Source: an uncultured Myxococcales bacterium
Lineage (GTDB): Bacteria; Myxococcota_A; Polyangia; Nannocystales; Nannocystaceae
Direction: 5' to 3'
Length of the DNA stretch: 34,653 nucleotides
Assembly: GCA_902826865.1 (NCBI GenBank)
Contig: CADEGN010000058.1
Span: forward strand, 1-34,653
A program made the translations under genes and the position numbers. A model generated the notes under the pieces. That model did not search any database, was not told the origin of the DNA, and saw nothing but the letters and a program-made list of their open reading frames with translations. Below, piece after piece: positions 15,461 through 24,332 of this stretch (position 1 is its first letter; each line of letters begins with the position of its first letter).

Positions 15461-16057
15461 ATGACGGCTTCGTTGCGCCGCTTGTCCCTCACGCTCGCGC
15501 TCACGCTGGCCGCCTGCGTAACGCACATCGCACCGAGCCGGTCGCAGAACCCGGCCCCTAGCGAAGCATTCGCCCGCTACGCTCGTTTTGAGCTCACGCC
15601 GCTGCGCGGTGCCGACGGTGAGGTCACCGCGCAGTCCGCAGCCATGGCCAAGATCCAAGCCTCGATCAATGAGCGCTTGGGCCCGCGGATCAACGCCTGG
15701 AACGCCAAGCCGACGACGGGGGATACGCGCACGCTCGTGATCGAGCCGGTGGTTACGCAGCTCAAGTTCGTCGGCGGCGGGAAGCGTTTCTGGGCCGGCA
15801 GCTCGGCCGGGTCGTCGGCGGTGATCCTGCGCGCGCGGTTTTCCGACAAAGCCACCGGAACCGAGGTGGCAAATGCCGAGTTCTACGCCAAGGCCGCAGC
15901 GATGGGCGGTGCTTACTCGATGGGCGGCACCGACAACGCGATGCTTGATCGGATCGGCAACTCCCTCGCGGTTTACGTGATCGAGAACCACGCGAGCGCG
16001 GTTGGTGGACCGGTGGAGCCGACCGGCAAGGACGCGCGGGAGCTAGCACGGAGGTGA
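15461..16057 (+). CDS. DUF4410-like outer-membrane lipoprotein
   Basis: A 198-aa protein. The ATG at 15461 gives a lipoprotein signal peptide (MTASLRRLSLTLALTLAAC, Cys19). The mature protein alternates beta strands and a helix. The block VIEPVVTQLKFVGGGKRFWAGSSAGSSAVILRARFSD, followed by TGTEVANAEFYA, resembles the DUF4410 family of small lipoproteins (G-x-R...G...G....v.....D..TG). A terminal amphipathic helix (AMLDRIGNSLAVYVIENH) also fits. Biochemical function is unknown. It is transcribed divergently from the DUF2807 lipoprotein, so the two may share control. Confidence 0.65.
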   Translation: MTASLRRLSLTLALTLAACVTHIAPSRSQNPAPSEAFARYARFELTPLRGADGEVTAQSAAMAKIQASINERLGPRINAWNAKPTTGDTRTLVIEPVVTQLKFVGGGKRFWAGSSAGSSAVILRARFSDKATGTEVANAEFYAKAAAMGGAYSMGGTDNAMLDRIGNSLAVYVIENHASAVGGPVEPTGKDARELARR

Positions 16058-16410
16058 GCGGCACCTCCCAGGCCTGGACCACCGCCAGAAGTCAGTCTGG
16101 AATCGAGCTTGCCCAATTCGTTTCCTGAGTCCGAGATTTGTGAGGCTCGAACACAATGCCGCCGCGCGAGGTCGCGCGCGCCGACCACCGACAGCGCTCG
16201 CATTTTCGTCCGATCGCCAGCACAGCATGAACGCGGCGACGTAGCCCCACATCAGTCGCGCCCACTTGGCTCGTGCGATCCGGCGAGCGCGTCGGCCGGG
16301 CTACCAACCCGACGGCGGATGTCGCGGTAGCGAGATCGACAGCGTGTGCGCTGACATCGTCGGCAAATCCACCTCGTGGATTCACCGAGACTCGGATAAC
16401 GTCCTTCCGC
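16058..16410. other. Intergenic region upstream of the Cys-repeat lipoprotein
   Basis: This 353-bp region holds no supportable gene. A 17-bp inverted repeat at 16366-16382 and a small palindrome CCGAG-A-CTCGG just after it are the only structures I see. Confidence 0.4.
16366..16382 (+). promoter_or_regulatory. Inverted repeat AATCCAC-CTC-GTGGATT before the large lipoprotein gene
   Basis: Perfect 7-bp arms (16366-16372 and 16376-16382) flank a 3-bp centre and end 28 bp before the ATG at 16411. This could be a dimeric repressor operator over the promoter or a leader hairpin. Confidence 0.35.
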
Positions 16411-18903
16411 ATGCCGACACCCCGCTCGCGAGTAACCGCATTCGCTGTGCTCACGGTGCTGACCGCTTGTGATCCGACGATGTTTCCGTGGCCAACGACG
16501 ACGGGCATAGCAGCGAGTGATGGCGACACTTCGTCGAGCGGGGCCGGCAGCGGAGGTGACACCGCGGCCTCCTCGGGCGAGGCAGATACGCAGGGCTCGG
16601 GCGACACCGGGTCGGACGGGGCAACCTCGGCATCAGCTTCTACGCTTGTCGTCGGCAGCGAAACGGCCGCAGAGACCACCGGTGAGGGTCAAACCTCGGG
16701 CGGCAGCGATGGAGCGGCGGCGAGCAGCGGCGATAGTGAGGGTCAAACCTCGGGCGGGAGCGATGGAGCGGCTGCGAGCAGCGGCGATAGTGAGGGGCAG
16801 AGTACGGGCGCCGTCCCTGTCGTATGCGGCGACAACATCATCGATGGCGACGAGGTGTGCGACCGTGACGACGTCGGCGGGGAGACGTGCGAGTCGCAGG
16901 GGTTCGATGGCGGGGCACTGGCGTGCATGCAGGCGTGCGATGCGTTCGATACCTCGGGATGCGTCACGTTCTCCTGCGGCAACGGGATTCGCGAGGGACG
17001 CGAGGTTTGTGATGGCGCCGCGCTGAGCGACACGACTTGTGTGTCGCTGGGGTTCGACGCCGGTGACCTCGCTTGCGACGCCAACTGCGGGGCCTTCGAT
17101 ACCTCGGGATGCATCACGTTCTCGTGCGGCAATGGCGTGCGCGAAGGAGTTGAAGCCTGTGACGGTCCGGACCTCGGCACGGAGACTTGCGTGTCCCGAG
17201 GATTCGACACCGGCGTGCTCAGCTGTGCCACTGACTGCAGCGGCTATGACGTCAGCGCATGCATCGATTGGGTGTGCGGCAATGGGGTCGCCGAACCCAA
17301 CGAGGTTTGCGACGGAGTCGACCTCCGCGGCCTCGATTGTGTGCTGGCAGGGTTTGACGCCGGCACGCTCGTTTGCGCCGATGACTGCTCCGAGCGGGTG
17401 ACAAGCGGTTGCTACCATTGGGTGTGTGGTAACGGGGTGCTCGAACCGGACGAGCAATGCGAAGCCGGGTTGCTTGGCGGCGAGACTTGCGTAGGGCTCG
17501 GAGCCGTCACCGGCGCGCTGGCATGCGACGCCATCTGTGGGTACGACGCAACCGGCTGCGCATTCCCGCTCGCCGAGGTTGAGCCCAACGATGACGGCGC
17601 AGTCGCAGTCGCCGCCAACGATTTCTCCGCCGCGAACGCGCAAGTACTCACGGACGACAGCTTTGTGGCAGCGGCGATCAGTCCTGTTGGCGACGACGAC
17701 GTGTTTGCCGTTCACAACACGTCCGCGGGCTACGCCTTGCTTCGGGTCGAGACCTTCGGGGCTGCCGGGTTCGGAACGTGCGATGCGCCAACGGACACCA
17801 CTCTTGAGATCAGGACGGTCGGCAACGCGCTCCGCACAAGCAATGCCGACGATGGCCTGGAGCTGTGTTCGCTGATCTCCGGATTTCTCATGCAACCGAG
17901 GGAGAGCGTCTACGTTCGCGCGATCGATTTCGGGGACAATACCGCGATTGCCAGCTACTTCTTGCATGTCGAGCTGCGCCCGATTGTTTGCGGCGACGGC
18001 TGGGCCGGGTTTGGCGAGCAATGTGACGACGGCAATTTCCTCGGCGGCGACGGCTGCTCGGCGACTTGCCAGTTCGAAGGCGCTGTCCAAGAGATCGAGC
18101 CCAACGGGACCGGTGCCCAGGTGACAGCCACTGGGCTCGAGTCGCATGGCGACTCGGTGTACGGGGCCAGTCTCAGTCCCATCGGCGATCGTGATCGCTT
18201 CCGCGTGGTGCTCGATGCAGCGCGGGTTGTTCGATTCGAGACCTTCTCAACGCTTGGCGACTGCGCCGATCTCACCACGACGATGCGGCTCTTCGACGAT
18301 GCCGACACGCAGATGGCGACCGCCACCACATCCGGGATCGCCAACTGCAGCTCGTTGGTCTATGGCCTAGATGCCGGTACCTACTACGTCCAGGTCGAAG
18401 AAACCGGCAACAACGCAATGATCCCAGCATATCTGTTGGAGATCGCCGCACAGGCCGAGCAAGGCGTCGAAGCGGAGCCCAACGATGCGATCGCGACCGC
18501 AACGAGCTCGATCCAGATGGCCGGGTCCGATGTGATGGTTGTCGGAGATCACAGCATCAATACGGATTCCGACTTCTTCGCCATCGACGTTCCCACGGCC
18601 GGAAGTTCGCTCCGACTCGAGTTGATCGAGGCCGACCGCGCGGTGGAGACCTGTGAGGGCGGCGGGATTCAATCTCGCCTCACCCTCTATAACGCGGGCG
18701 GAGACGTGCTCGTCGACGATAGTACCGACGGGCGCGGGTTTTGCTCGATGATCGATGGCACGGGGTCAGCTCCGCTCGATGCTGGAGCCCACGGCCTGGC
18801 GGCTGGGACCTACTACGTCGAGGTGCGGGCGTCGAACTTTGCCCAAACCGGCGCCGCCGGACAGTTTGGCTACGCACTCGTCGCGGCCGTGCGCAGCCCC
18901 TGA
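16411..18903 (+). CDS. Large surface lipoprotein: Ser/Gly linker, five Cys-rich repeats, PPC-like domains
   Basis: An 830-aa protein. The ATG at 16411 gives a signal peptide with lipobox LTAC (Cys20). Residues ~30-135 are a low-complexity Ser/Gly/Thr/Asp linker that includes an exact-length 18-aa duplication. Residues 139-388 are five tandem 50-aa repeats starting CG(D/N)(N/G) with six cysteines each, likely three disulfides per unit. Three PPC-like beta domains follow, each opening with an E-x-E-P-N motif (about residues 389, 561 and 687). A DUF4215-type Cys motif (CGDGWAGFGEQCDDGNFLGGDGC) sits between the first two. The architecture is that of an outer-surface stalk with adhesive or substrate-binding heads; no catalytic motif is seen. 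It meets the DUF5916 gene tail-to-tail with a 2-bp gap. Confidence 0.88.
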   Translation: MPTPRSRVTAFAVLTVLTACDPTMFPWPTTTGIAASDGDTSSSGAGSGGDTAASSGEADTQGSGDTGSDGATSASASTLVVGSETAAETTGEGQTSGGSDGAAASSGDSEGQTSGGSDGAAASSGDSEGQSTGAVPVVCGDNIIDGDEVCDRDDVGGETCESQGFDGGALACMQACDAFDTSGCVTFSCGNGIREGREVCDGAALSDTTCVSLGFDAGDLACDANCGAFDTSGCITFSCGNGVREGVEACDGPDLGTETCVSRGFDTGVLSCATDCSGYDVSACIDWVCGNGVAEPNEVCDGVDLRGLDCVLAGFDAGTLVCADDCSERVTSGCYHWVCGNGVLEPDEQCEAGLLGGETCVGLGAVTGALACDAICGYDATGCAFPLAEVEPNDDGAVAVAANDFSAANAQVLTDDSFVAAAISPVGDDDVFAVHNTSAGYALLRVETFGAAGFGTCDAPTDTTLEIRTVGNALRTSNADDGLELCSLISGFLMQPRESVYVRAIDFGDNTAIASYFLHVELRPIVCGDGWAGFGEQCDDGNFLGGDGCSATCQFEGAVQEIEPNGTGAQVTATGLESHGDSVYGASLSPIGDRDRFRVVLDAARVVRFETFSTLGDCADLTTTMRLFDDADTQMATATTSGIANCSSLVYGLDAGTYYVQVEETGNNAMIPAYLLEIAAQAEQGVEAEPNDAIATATSSIQMAGSDVMVVGDHSINTDSDFFAIDVPTAGSSLRLELIEADRAVETCEGGGIQSRLTLYNAGGDVLVDDSTDGRGFCSMIDGTGSAPLDAGAHGLAAGTYYVEVRASNFAQTGAAGQFGYALVAAVRSP
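16684..16791 (+). repeat. 54-bp tandem duplication in the lipoprotein linker
   Basis: The units 16684-16737 and 16738-16791 differ at only two positions and encode EGQTSGGSDGAAASSGDS twice. A third partial unit (EGQ) follows. Near-identity at DNA level points to recent slippage or unequal recombination that sets the linker length. Confidence 0.9.
16825..17574 (+). repeat. Five in-frame 150-bp Cys-rich repeats
   Basis: The first Cys codons of the units fall at 16825, 16975, 17125, 17275 and 17425, an exact 150-bp period. Within a unit, Cys lies at positions 1, 12, 22, 34, 38 and 46 (45 in the last). The DNA is diverged while the spacing is fixed, so the fold, not recent duplication, keeps the period. 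Confidence 0.9.
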
Positions 18904-18905
18904 CC

Positions 18906-21179
18906 TCAGCGATTGACCCACGCTCGGAGGTAGTACGTGAACTTCAGCGTGACCTCATGGAAGGCGGCTCGCCCGGTGATGGGATCGCCCCCATCAAGCG
19001 GCTGATCCATGCGGTAGACCAGGAAGATGTCGCTGCCTGGTGCGAAACGCCACCGAAGTCGCGGCTGCAGGCCTACCCGCTGGCTGCCCGGTGACAGATC
19101 TACCCGCGCCAGCGTGTCGAACGCCAGATCCCGGGTGATTGCGATGTCGAGGTTGCCGTTGGCGAATCCAAAGTTGAATCGCCGTGTCTTGTCGCCGAGG
19201 TGACCCACAAGATGGGTGTAGCTCGCGCCGAGGGTGAAGTGTTTGCCCAGGCGTGCGGTTAGATTCGCGCCCGGCTGGTGGGCAAAGCCGCCGAAGATAT
19301 CGATCGCCTCGTAGCTCAAGGTACCGCCGATGATCTGTCGATCGGGCGAGCCCACCGACACGCGTTGGCGGAACCCGCGATAGATCTGGGGCAGCACATC
19401 GTAGCCATAGAGCACAAACTGCGATTGCAGGTGATCGACGTAGTTGCTGATCCCGTACTCGAGGTTGCTCCCGTTCTTCCAGTTGAGGGACACGCGGGCC
19501 GACGCCTCTTGTCCCAAACGGCGGGTGTAGTGGGGGTCGGTCTCGAGGCTGAAGCGCGGACCAAAAACAATCTCCCGCAGGCCCAAGATCTGTGGGCGTG
19601 GTGCGAAGTCGAGGGCGACCTCCTGGCGTGAGGCACCGGGGCGGCGATAGAAGCCGAGCACAGGCTTGAAATCGCCATCGCTCCACAGCCAGAGCAGGCT
19701 TGGTCGGACGTAGAGCCCGCGATACTCGACGATCGCGTAGCCGCTGGTGCCGATGTCGGAGTCGGCCCGGTCGGGTGGGCGAACGAGCACCCCGGAATCG
19801 TCTCGCTCGGCCGCCATATCGGGGTGCTGCGCCCAACTGCCGGCAAAGAACCCATACGCCTGGAGGCGGCCATCGAGGGCGATGAGCTGGGCATCGACGC
19901 CGCCCGCAGCATCGTCGCGGTGGTCGTGACCGAATACGTGCTCACCTAGAAGCATCAGGCCCGCGTTGAAGTTGCGGGTAGCCTGTACGCGCAGGCGCGC
20001 GACGCTGATGTTGGTCGGCTCGTTCGCCGGCAGCCCGCGCGCCGGGTCGGACGGCGATCCAAGTGTTTGCACGTGCAAGAGCCCATAGGACAGTTGGCGT
20101 GTCCGGCCGTAGACCTTCACGCCGCCCAGCAACGGGACTGGGCGACCCGAGACCAGGCCGACGCGTCGCGAGAAGAAAAGCTGGGCCTCTTGGGCGCGCC
20201 CGAAATTGAAGATCTCGAGCCCGTTGACGAAAAACGGGCGACGCTCCGGATAGAAGAGGGGAAAACGGTCGCGTGCGACCTGCACTTCGTCGGCCTCTAC
20301 CTGCGCAAAGTCGGTGAGTAGCGACGCTTCGACGTAGGAGCCGGCCCCGATCTGCGCTCGGAGGTCGCCGCCGGTGGCGAAGTTGGGCCGCCGCGACGGA
20401 TCGACGGTGAACTCGCGTGTGAAGTTGCTGCGGAGAAGGGCGTAGGGCGTGAATTCAATCGCGCGCTGGCCTTTGATGTTGCGCAATCCACGAAGTTCAC
20501 CGAATTGGCTGGCCGCCATCGGCGAGCGCGGTGGAATGATCAAGCGCCAGTCATAGGTCGCGTTTCGTCGTGGATGGTCGCGCGAGATCTCAAACCCCAT
20601 GACGCGCGAGTCGGCGCTCTTCAAGCCGAGGATCGCGAAAGGGATCCGATACTCCACCGTGAAGCCATCGGGACGCCGGGTTGTCTCGGCCTGCCACACG
20701 GCGTCCCATTGCGTCACAAATTCTCGACCATCCTCGAGGCCGAGCGCGTCGAGTTGGGCGCCATCGGCGTTGACGCCGAAGGAGTAGCCCGTGCGCCGAT
20801 CGTGCGTCGGATCGAGTTTTACGTAGACGGAGTCGTCCGAGAAGATCCCGCTGTTGTCGCGACGCAGGGTGCGAACGGTGATCTCGCCCGGCTTCGACTC
20901 GCACTCAAGCAAGACATAGAGTGCTGCGTCGTCGTAGGCGACGCGGACGGTGGTGCGCACCGGCGGCTTGGCACCGAGGTCGGGTTGGCGCTCCGCAAAT
21001 CGATCATCAGCCGGCGCGACGGCCCACGTCTGTTCATCGCCGCGGCCGTCAACCGTGATGGGGTCCAACGTGCGGATCGCCCCATAGGTCCGCTGGGGGG
21101 CCTCGGTGGGCGGCTGGGTCGGACCCGCGGCGGGCGCAAGCCCCAGGCTGGCCGCGACCGCGAGCACAGCACTGCTCAT
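18906..21179 (-). CDS. CBM9-like / DUF5916 outer-membrane beta-barrel protein
   Basis: A 757-aa protein starting at 21179 behind a GAGAGA ribosome-binding site. It has a short signal peptide (MSSAVLAVAASLGLAPAAG). Residues ~35-230 form a family 9 carbohydrate-binding-type beta sandwich (LDPITVDGRGDEQTWAVAP, VAYDDAALYVLLE, SVYVKLDPTHD, GFTVEYRIPFAILGL). The remaining ~520 residues match the DUF5916 pattern: alternating amphipathic strands and aromatic girdles (YPERRPFFVNGLEIFNFG, FFSRRVGL, LGGVKVYGRTRQLSYGLLHVQT), ending FHEVTLKFTYYLRAWVNR as a C-terminal membrane strand. Such proteins are predicted outer-membrane barrels of unknown ligand; saccharide binding is inferred only from the N-domain. 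It is convergent with the Cys-repeat lipoprotein. Confidence 0.88.
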   Translation of the reverse strand: MSSAVLAVAASLGLAPAAGPTQPPTEAPQRTYGAIRTLDPITVDGRGDEQTWAVAPADDRFAERQPDLGAKPPVRTTVRVAYDDAALYVLLECESKPGEITVRTLRRDNSGIFSDDSVYVKLDPTHDRRTGYSFGVNADGAQLDALGLEDGREFVTQWDAVWQAETTRRPDGFTVEYRIPFAILGLKSADSRVMGFEISRDHPRRNATYDWRLIIPPRSPMAASQFGELRGLRNIKGQRAIEFTPYALLRSNFTREFTVDPSRRPNFATGGDLRAQIGAGSYVEASLLTDFAQVEADEVQVARDRFPLFYPERRPFFVNGLEIFNFGRAQEAQLFFSRRVGLVSGRPVPLLGGVKVYGRTRQLSYGLLHVQTLGSPSDPARGLPANEPTNISVARLRVQATRNFNAGLMLLGEHVFGHDHRDDAAGGVDAQLIALDGRLQAYGFFAGSWAQHPDMAAERDDSGVLVRPPDRADSDIGTSGYAIVEYRGLYVRPSLLWLWSDGDFKPVLGFYRRPGASRQEVALDFAPRPQILGLREIVFGPRFSLETDPHYTRRLGQEASARVSLNWKNGSNLEYGISNYVDHLQSQFVLYGYDVLPQIYRGFRQRVSVGSPDRQIIGGTLSYEAIDIFGGFAHQPGANLTARLGKHFTLGASYTHLVGHLGDKTRRFNFGFANGNLDIAITRDLAFDTLARVDLSPGSQRVGLQPRLRWRFAPGSDIFLVYRMDQPLDGGDPITGRAAFHEVTLKFTYYLRAWVNR

Positions 21180-21772
21180 CGTCTCTCTCGACCCGGCGGC
21201 ACGATCGCCCCGCTCGCGTCCGCCCCAGAAGCGAAGGCGGCCGGGCGGGAGGCGCCGTGACGGGCGTTTTGCGCACCACTATCGCCCTGAGCTTCGTCGC
21301 CGCTCGCGCCGGAATTGCGGGCCGGCGTCGGAACTGCGTCACGCGACGCCCAGAGGCGATCGGACGCGAATGCGAGTCTGGCCAAAGTGGCGCAGCTCTA
21401 CCGCAACCCCTAACGGTTTGCTATACGGAGAACGTCGCGTGCAGCCCTGGCCGACCGGGGATCCCCCCTCCGCATCCAACCCCCGGTCGGCCGGGCTCCC
21501 GACCCTATCGCCGCCTCCGCCCGAGTTTGGCTCGGGCGCTGGGACAGGCGGGCGACGTTCGGCACCCGACGGGGCGCGCGAACAGATGAACTGAATGACC
21601 CAGTAGACACCACGTCCGCGGGCGTTTCCGGTGGGCTCGGCGATCTGAGCACGTTGCGCCCACGTCGGGCGCCGGCATCGCCGATCGTGTCGCGGAGCTC
21701 GCATGGATTTCCGATCGAGACGCCGCCCGAACCCCATGCCGTCCCTGTGGCCGCGTGCCAAGATCAGCCCGA
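21180..21772. other. 593-bp intergenic region with promoter-like site and stem-loops
   Basis: No protein gene is supportable here. TATACG at 21422-21427, preceded by TGC, resembles an extended -10 element, without a clear -35. Downstream are a long stem-loop (21446-21495) and a second hairpin (21519-21537). The remainder to 21772 precedes the small membrane-protein gene and shows no clear signal. Confidence 0.45.
21446..21537 (+). ncRNA. Candidate structured RNA: two consecutive stem-loops
   Basis: Arms 21449-21460 and 21481-21492 pair perfectly for 12 bp and extend to 15 bp with one T-G wobble (21446-21495); the loop is 20 nt. The second hairpin has GCCCGAG (21519-21525) and CTCGGGC (21531-21537) around a 5-nt loop. 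With the -10-like site at 21422 on the same strand, a ~110-nt transcript ending at the second hairpin is possible. No T-run is present and no RNA family is recognised. Confidence 0.3.
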
Positions 21773-22363
21773 GTGAGCGACGAACCTCCTGAAGACCCCA
21801 GCCCGGGGACGTTCGTCCGACTTGGCGGGCTCGCGCTCGCGGTGTGTGCGGCCCTGCCGATCACGCCGGACGGTCGCAGTTTTCTGGAGCTGCTACGTGA
21901 TGAGTTTGCTCGCGGGGTGCTCGATGGCCTGTTGATGCTGTGCGGGTTCGGCTCGCCGTTCCTGTTCGGCTTGGCCACCTTCGTCTCGGGCACTGCATGG
22001 GGACGCAAGCTCGGCGTCGAACTCGTGCGCACGCCTGTCGGCATGATGCATGGGCAACTTCTCTTGGTCGCGTTTGTTATGTGGCGCGCCGGGCGTGGAG
22101 TTGCCGCGCTCGGGCTGTTCGGGTTCGCGGTGGTCGCGGCCTATGCGTACGTCACCGGGGCGCGCGTGCGGGGACGGGCCACCAGCCGGACGATCGATGC
22201 GGTCCACTGGGGTGCGGTGGTGGCAACCGCGGTCGCGACCTGGTGCGAGTTGCAGCGCGTCGACGGAATCGCCATGGGTTGGGGCTTGCACGTCATGGTC
22301 GCGATTGCGTTTGCGCTGGCGTGGGCGAGTCGGCCCGACGTTCCGGCGGCTTCGTCGACGTAG
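21773..22363 (+). CDS. Small polytopic membrane protein of unknown function
   Basis: 196 aa from the GTG at 21773; an in-frame GTG at 21755 would add six residues, and neither has a strong ribosome-binding site. After a short acidic N-terminus (DEPPEDPSP) there are five or six hydrophobic segments at about residues 14-31, 49-71, 90-104, 108-126, 144-160 and 170-185. The second to third loop carries GTAWGRKLGVELVRTPVGMMHGQ. I do not recognise a family. It ends 10 bp from the convergent ion-channel gene. Confidence 0.65.
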   Translation: MSDEPPEDPSPGTFVRLGGLALAVCAALPITPDGRSFLELLRDEFARGVLDGLLMLCGFGSPFLFGLATFVSGTAWGRKLGVELVRTPVGMMHGQLLLVAFVMWRAGRGVAALGLFGFAVVAAYAYVTGARVRGRATSRTIDAVHWGAVVATAVATWCELQRVDGIAMGWGLHVMVAIAFALAWASRPDVPAASST

Positions 22364-22373
22364 TCCCGTGGAG

Positions 22374-24311
22374 TCACGAACCGCAGTTCGCCAGCACCAC
22401 GAGGGCGTCCCGCGGATCGAGTGTCCACTTGCGGTCGCGCGGTGGGTTGATCAGCACCTCGTCGTCACCGCTGGAGCTCCTTCGTCGCAACCGCAGGCCG
22501 AGCGCGGTTTCGTTGTGTCGGGCGGCCGCGCGGCGGATCTCGGCGAAGTCCACCTCCCGGCCGCACAGGTCGTAGTTGTCGGTCGATCGGAAGAAGATCT
22601 CGGTCCCCTCGGGACCGAACATGTCGTCGAACACAACCCTGAGCTCACGCCGAAGGGCGACCTGGGCCATGATGTGGCTGAGGATCATCGGCGGAATGAT
22701 CACCTCGGAGCGTCCTCGCTGAAACAACGAGAGGTTGCTGGGCTCGCTGAGCTCGACCAGCACCGAAGGGCATTCGCTGTCGTCGGGCACAATCTCGCGC
22801 AGGAGCAGATGGCCGAGGATCGTGCGCGCATCCGCCTCCTCTGACTCGATCCAATCGTTGGCGACCAGCACGATGTTGTCGAATTCCCCGGGCGCGAGGC
22901 GCTTGAGCTGACCAGGAATCGTGTAGTCGATCTCAAGATGCTGGACCGACACGCGATCCAGCACAACCTCGCTGTCGATCTGACGCAGGCGCTTGTCGAG
23001 GGGAAACACCGAGGCCACCACGATCTCAAAGCGTTCCGCCTGATAGCTGTCGAGCTCTGTCATGAGCGCCGGAACATGGTGATTCCAACCGAGGACGAGA
23101 ATGCGCCGGGTCGCGGCAAGATCTGGCGCCTGCGGTACGCCATGGCCGCGGTCGGAATGGCGCGGGCGATAGTCCGCGGGAGGCGTCGTTTCGGTGTATT
23201 GCTCGGCGATCAGCACCAAACGATCGTGCTCGTCCAACACGAGGTCGTCGCTCGGGTTGAGCAGCGAGCGATCACACCCCGCGTCACGGCGGACGACACC
23301 GAGCAGGACGGCCTCCGGAAAGGCGTCGGGAAGGTCGCCGAAACGCATGCCGGCGAACTGCGGGCACTCGCGCGCGTAGATCTCGCTGCCCTCGCCGTGG
23401 CTGAGAAGGCTGGCGTACACGTGCGAAAGACCGGGGTGCCGGATGGTCTGACAGATCAGGCTCGACACCACGTGATTGCTGGCGATCAGCTCGAGTGGTC
23501 CAGCGTAGGCCCGGCGAGCGGTGATCGCCTTTCGCGTGTCGAGCAACTCGGCGACCACCAGTGGCGCACGGCTTGGATCGTGCTGCTGAATGAAACCGTT
23601 GAGCGAAAGCAGCGCCTTGATCATGTGGGTGTCGGCGACCGTGGCGGCGGGCCCGACTGCGGCCGGCAGCAACACAGCGGCGGCGTCGAGCGCCGCGACC
23701 CGCAGGAGGTGATCGGTGCGTAGCGAAGATCCAGAGCGCAGGATCACATTGGACGAACTAAACACCGGACCCACACGTTCGCGCAGGTCCTGTTGGAGCG
23801 CGGCGTCGACTTCCTCGGCCATAACCACGACGCGGAGCGCCCGTGTCCGGCGCAGCCGCAGGAACATGCGCACGCGATCGCCCGACTCGAGGAGCTCCTG
23901 CACGATGTTCGGCGTGCGCGTTGTCCACCCCATCACGACGAAGTGGTCGCGATCGGCGATCGGCGTAAGGCCGTTCTCGAGCCGGCGGAGGGCGGCATTG
24001 AGCCATTGGGTCATGATCGCCACCATCGCACCGAGAAACAGCACGTAGCCGGCGACCGTGAGCACGGTTGAGACAGCACGCACGTACAGTCCTTGGTCGT
24101 CGCCGAGGTAGCCAGGGTCGGAGAGGCGGAGAAACGCCCACCAAATCGCCGCGCCTGTGCTCTCGAACTCGCCGGTTCCGACCACCGCGAGCCCGCCGAC
24201 GATCGAAACAGAAACCACCGTGGCGACGATGAACAGCAGGCGGAACAATGGGCCCCGAACGAGGAACCGCTCGACCAGAAACTGGACCCGATGGAGGAGA
24301 CTGGCGAACAT
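22374..24311 (-). CDS. CASTOR/POLLUX-type ion channel with cytosolic RCK (TrkA-N) domains
   Basis: A 645-aa inner-membrane protein. Residues 21-46 and 78-103 form two membrane helices. Between them WWAFLRLSDPGYLGDD (57-72) is the pore-region signature of bacterial CASTOR/POLLUX relatives, differing from the K+ filter TVGYG. Residue 110 onward contains two RCK/TrkA-N-like Rossmann units: DHFVVMGWTTRTPNIVQELL begins the first and RRILVLGWNHHVPALMTEL the second. The C-terminus (~560-645) adds TrkA-C-like beta structure. Plant homologues pass Ca2+ or K+ at the nuclear envelope; bacterial ligands and ions are unsettled. It starts 21 bp after the DUF3501 gene on the same strand and probably belongs to that operon. 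Confidence 0.88.
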   Translation of the reverse strand: MFASLLHRVQFLVERFLVRGPLFRLLFIVATVVSVSIVGGLAVVGTGEFESTGAAIWWAFLRLSDPGYLGDDQGLYVRAVSTVLTVAGYVLFLGAMVAIMTQWLNAALRRLENGLTPIADRDHFVVMGWTTRTPNIVQELLESGDRVRMFLRLRRTRALRVVVMAEEVDAALQQDLRERVGPVFSSSNVILRSGSSLRTDHLLRVAALDAAAVLLPAAVGPAATVADTHMIKALLSLNGFIQQHDPSRAPLVVAELLDTRKAITARRAYAGPLELIASNHVVSSLICQTIRHPGLSHVYASLLSHGEGSEIYARECPQFAGMRFGDLPDAFPEAVLLGVVRRDAGCDRSLLNPSDDLVLDEHDRLVLIAEQYTETTPPADYRPRHSDRGHGVPQAPDLAATRRILVLGWNHHVPALMTELDSYQAERFEIVVASVFPLDKRLRQIDSEVVLDRVSVQHLEIDYTIPGQLKRLAPGEFDNIVLVANDWIESEEADARTILGHLLLREIVPDDSECPSVLVELSEPSNLSLFQRGRSEVIIPPMILSHIMAQVALRRELRVVFDDMFGPEGTEIFFRSTDNYDLCGREVDFAEIRRAAARHNETALGLRLRRRSSSGDDEVLINPPRDRKWTLDPRDALVVLANCGS

Positions 24312-24332
24312 GCGGTGACGATGGTACGTCGG

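Noticed and set aside
16825..17574. Regular spacing suggesting a CRISPR-like array
   Set aside because: Units are 150 bp, in frame, diverged and protein-coding, without short identical repeats separated by unique spacers.
16633..18147. 504-aa open frame opposite the Cys-repeat lipoprotein
   Set aside because: It is the reverse complement of a repetitive Cys/Asp/Gly-rich coding region; its apparent repeats merely mirror the plus-strand 150-bp period.
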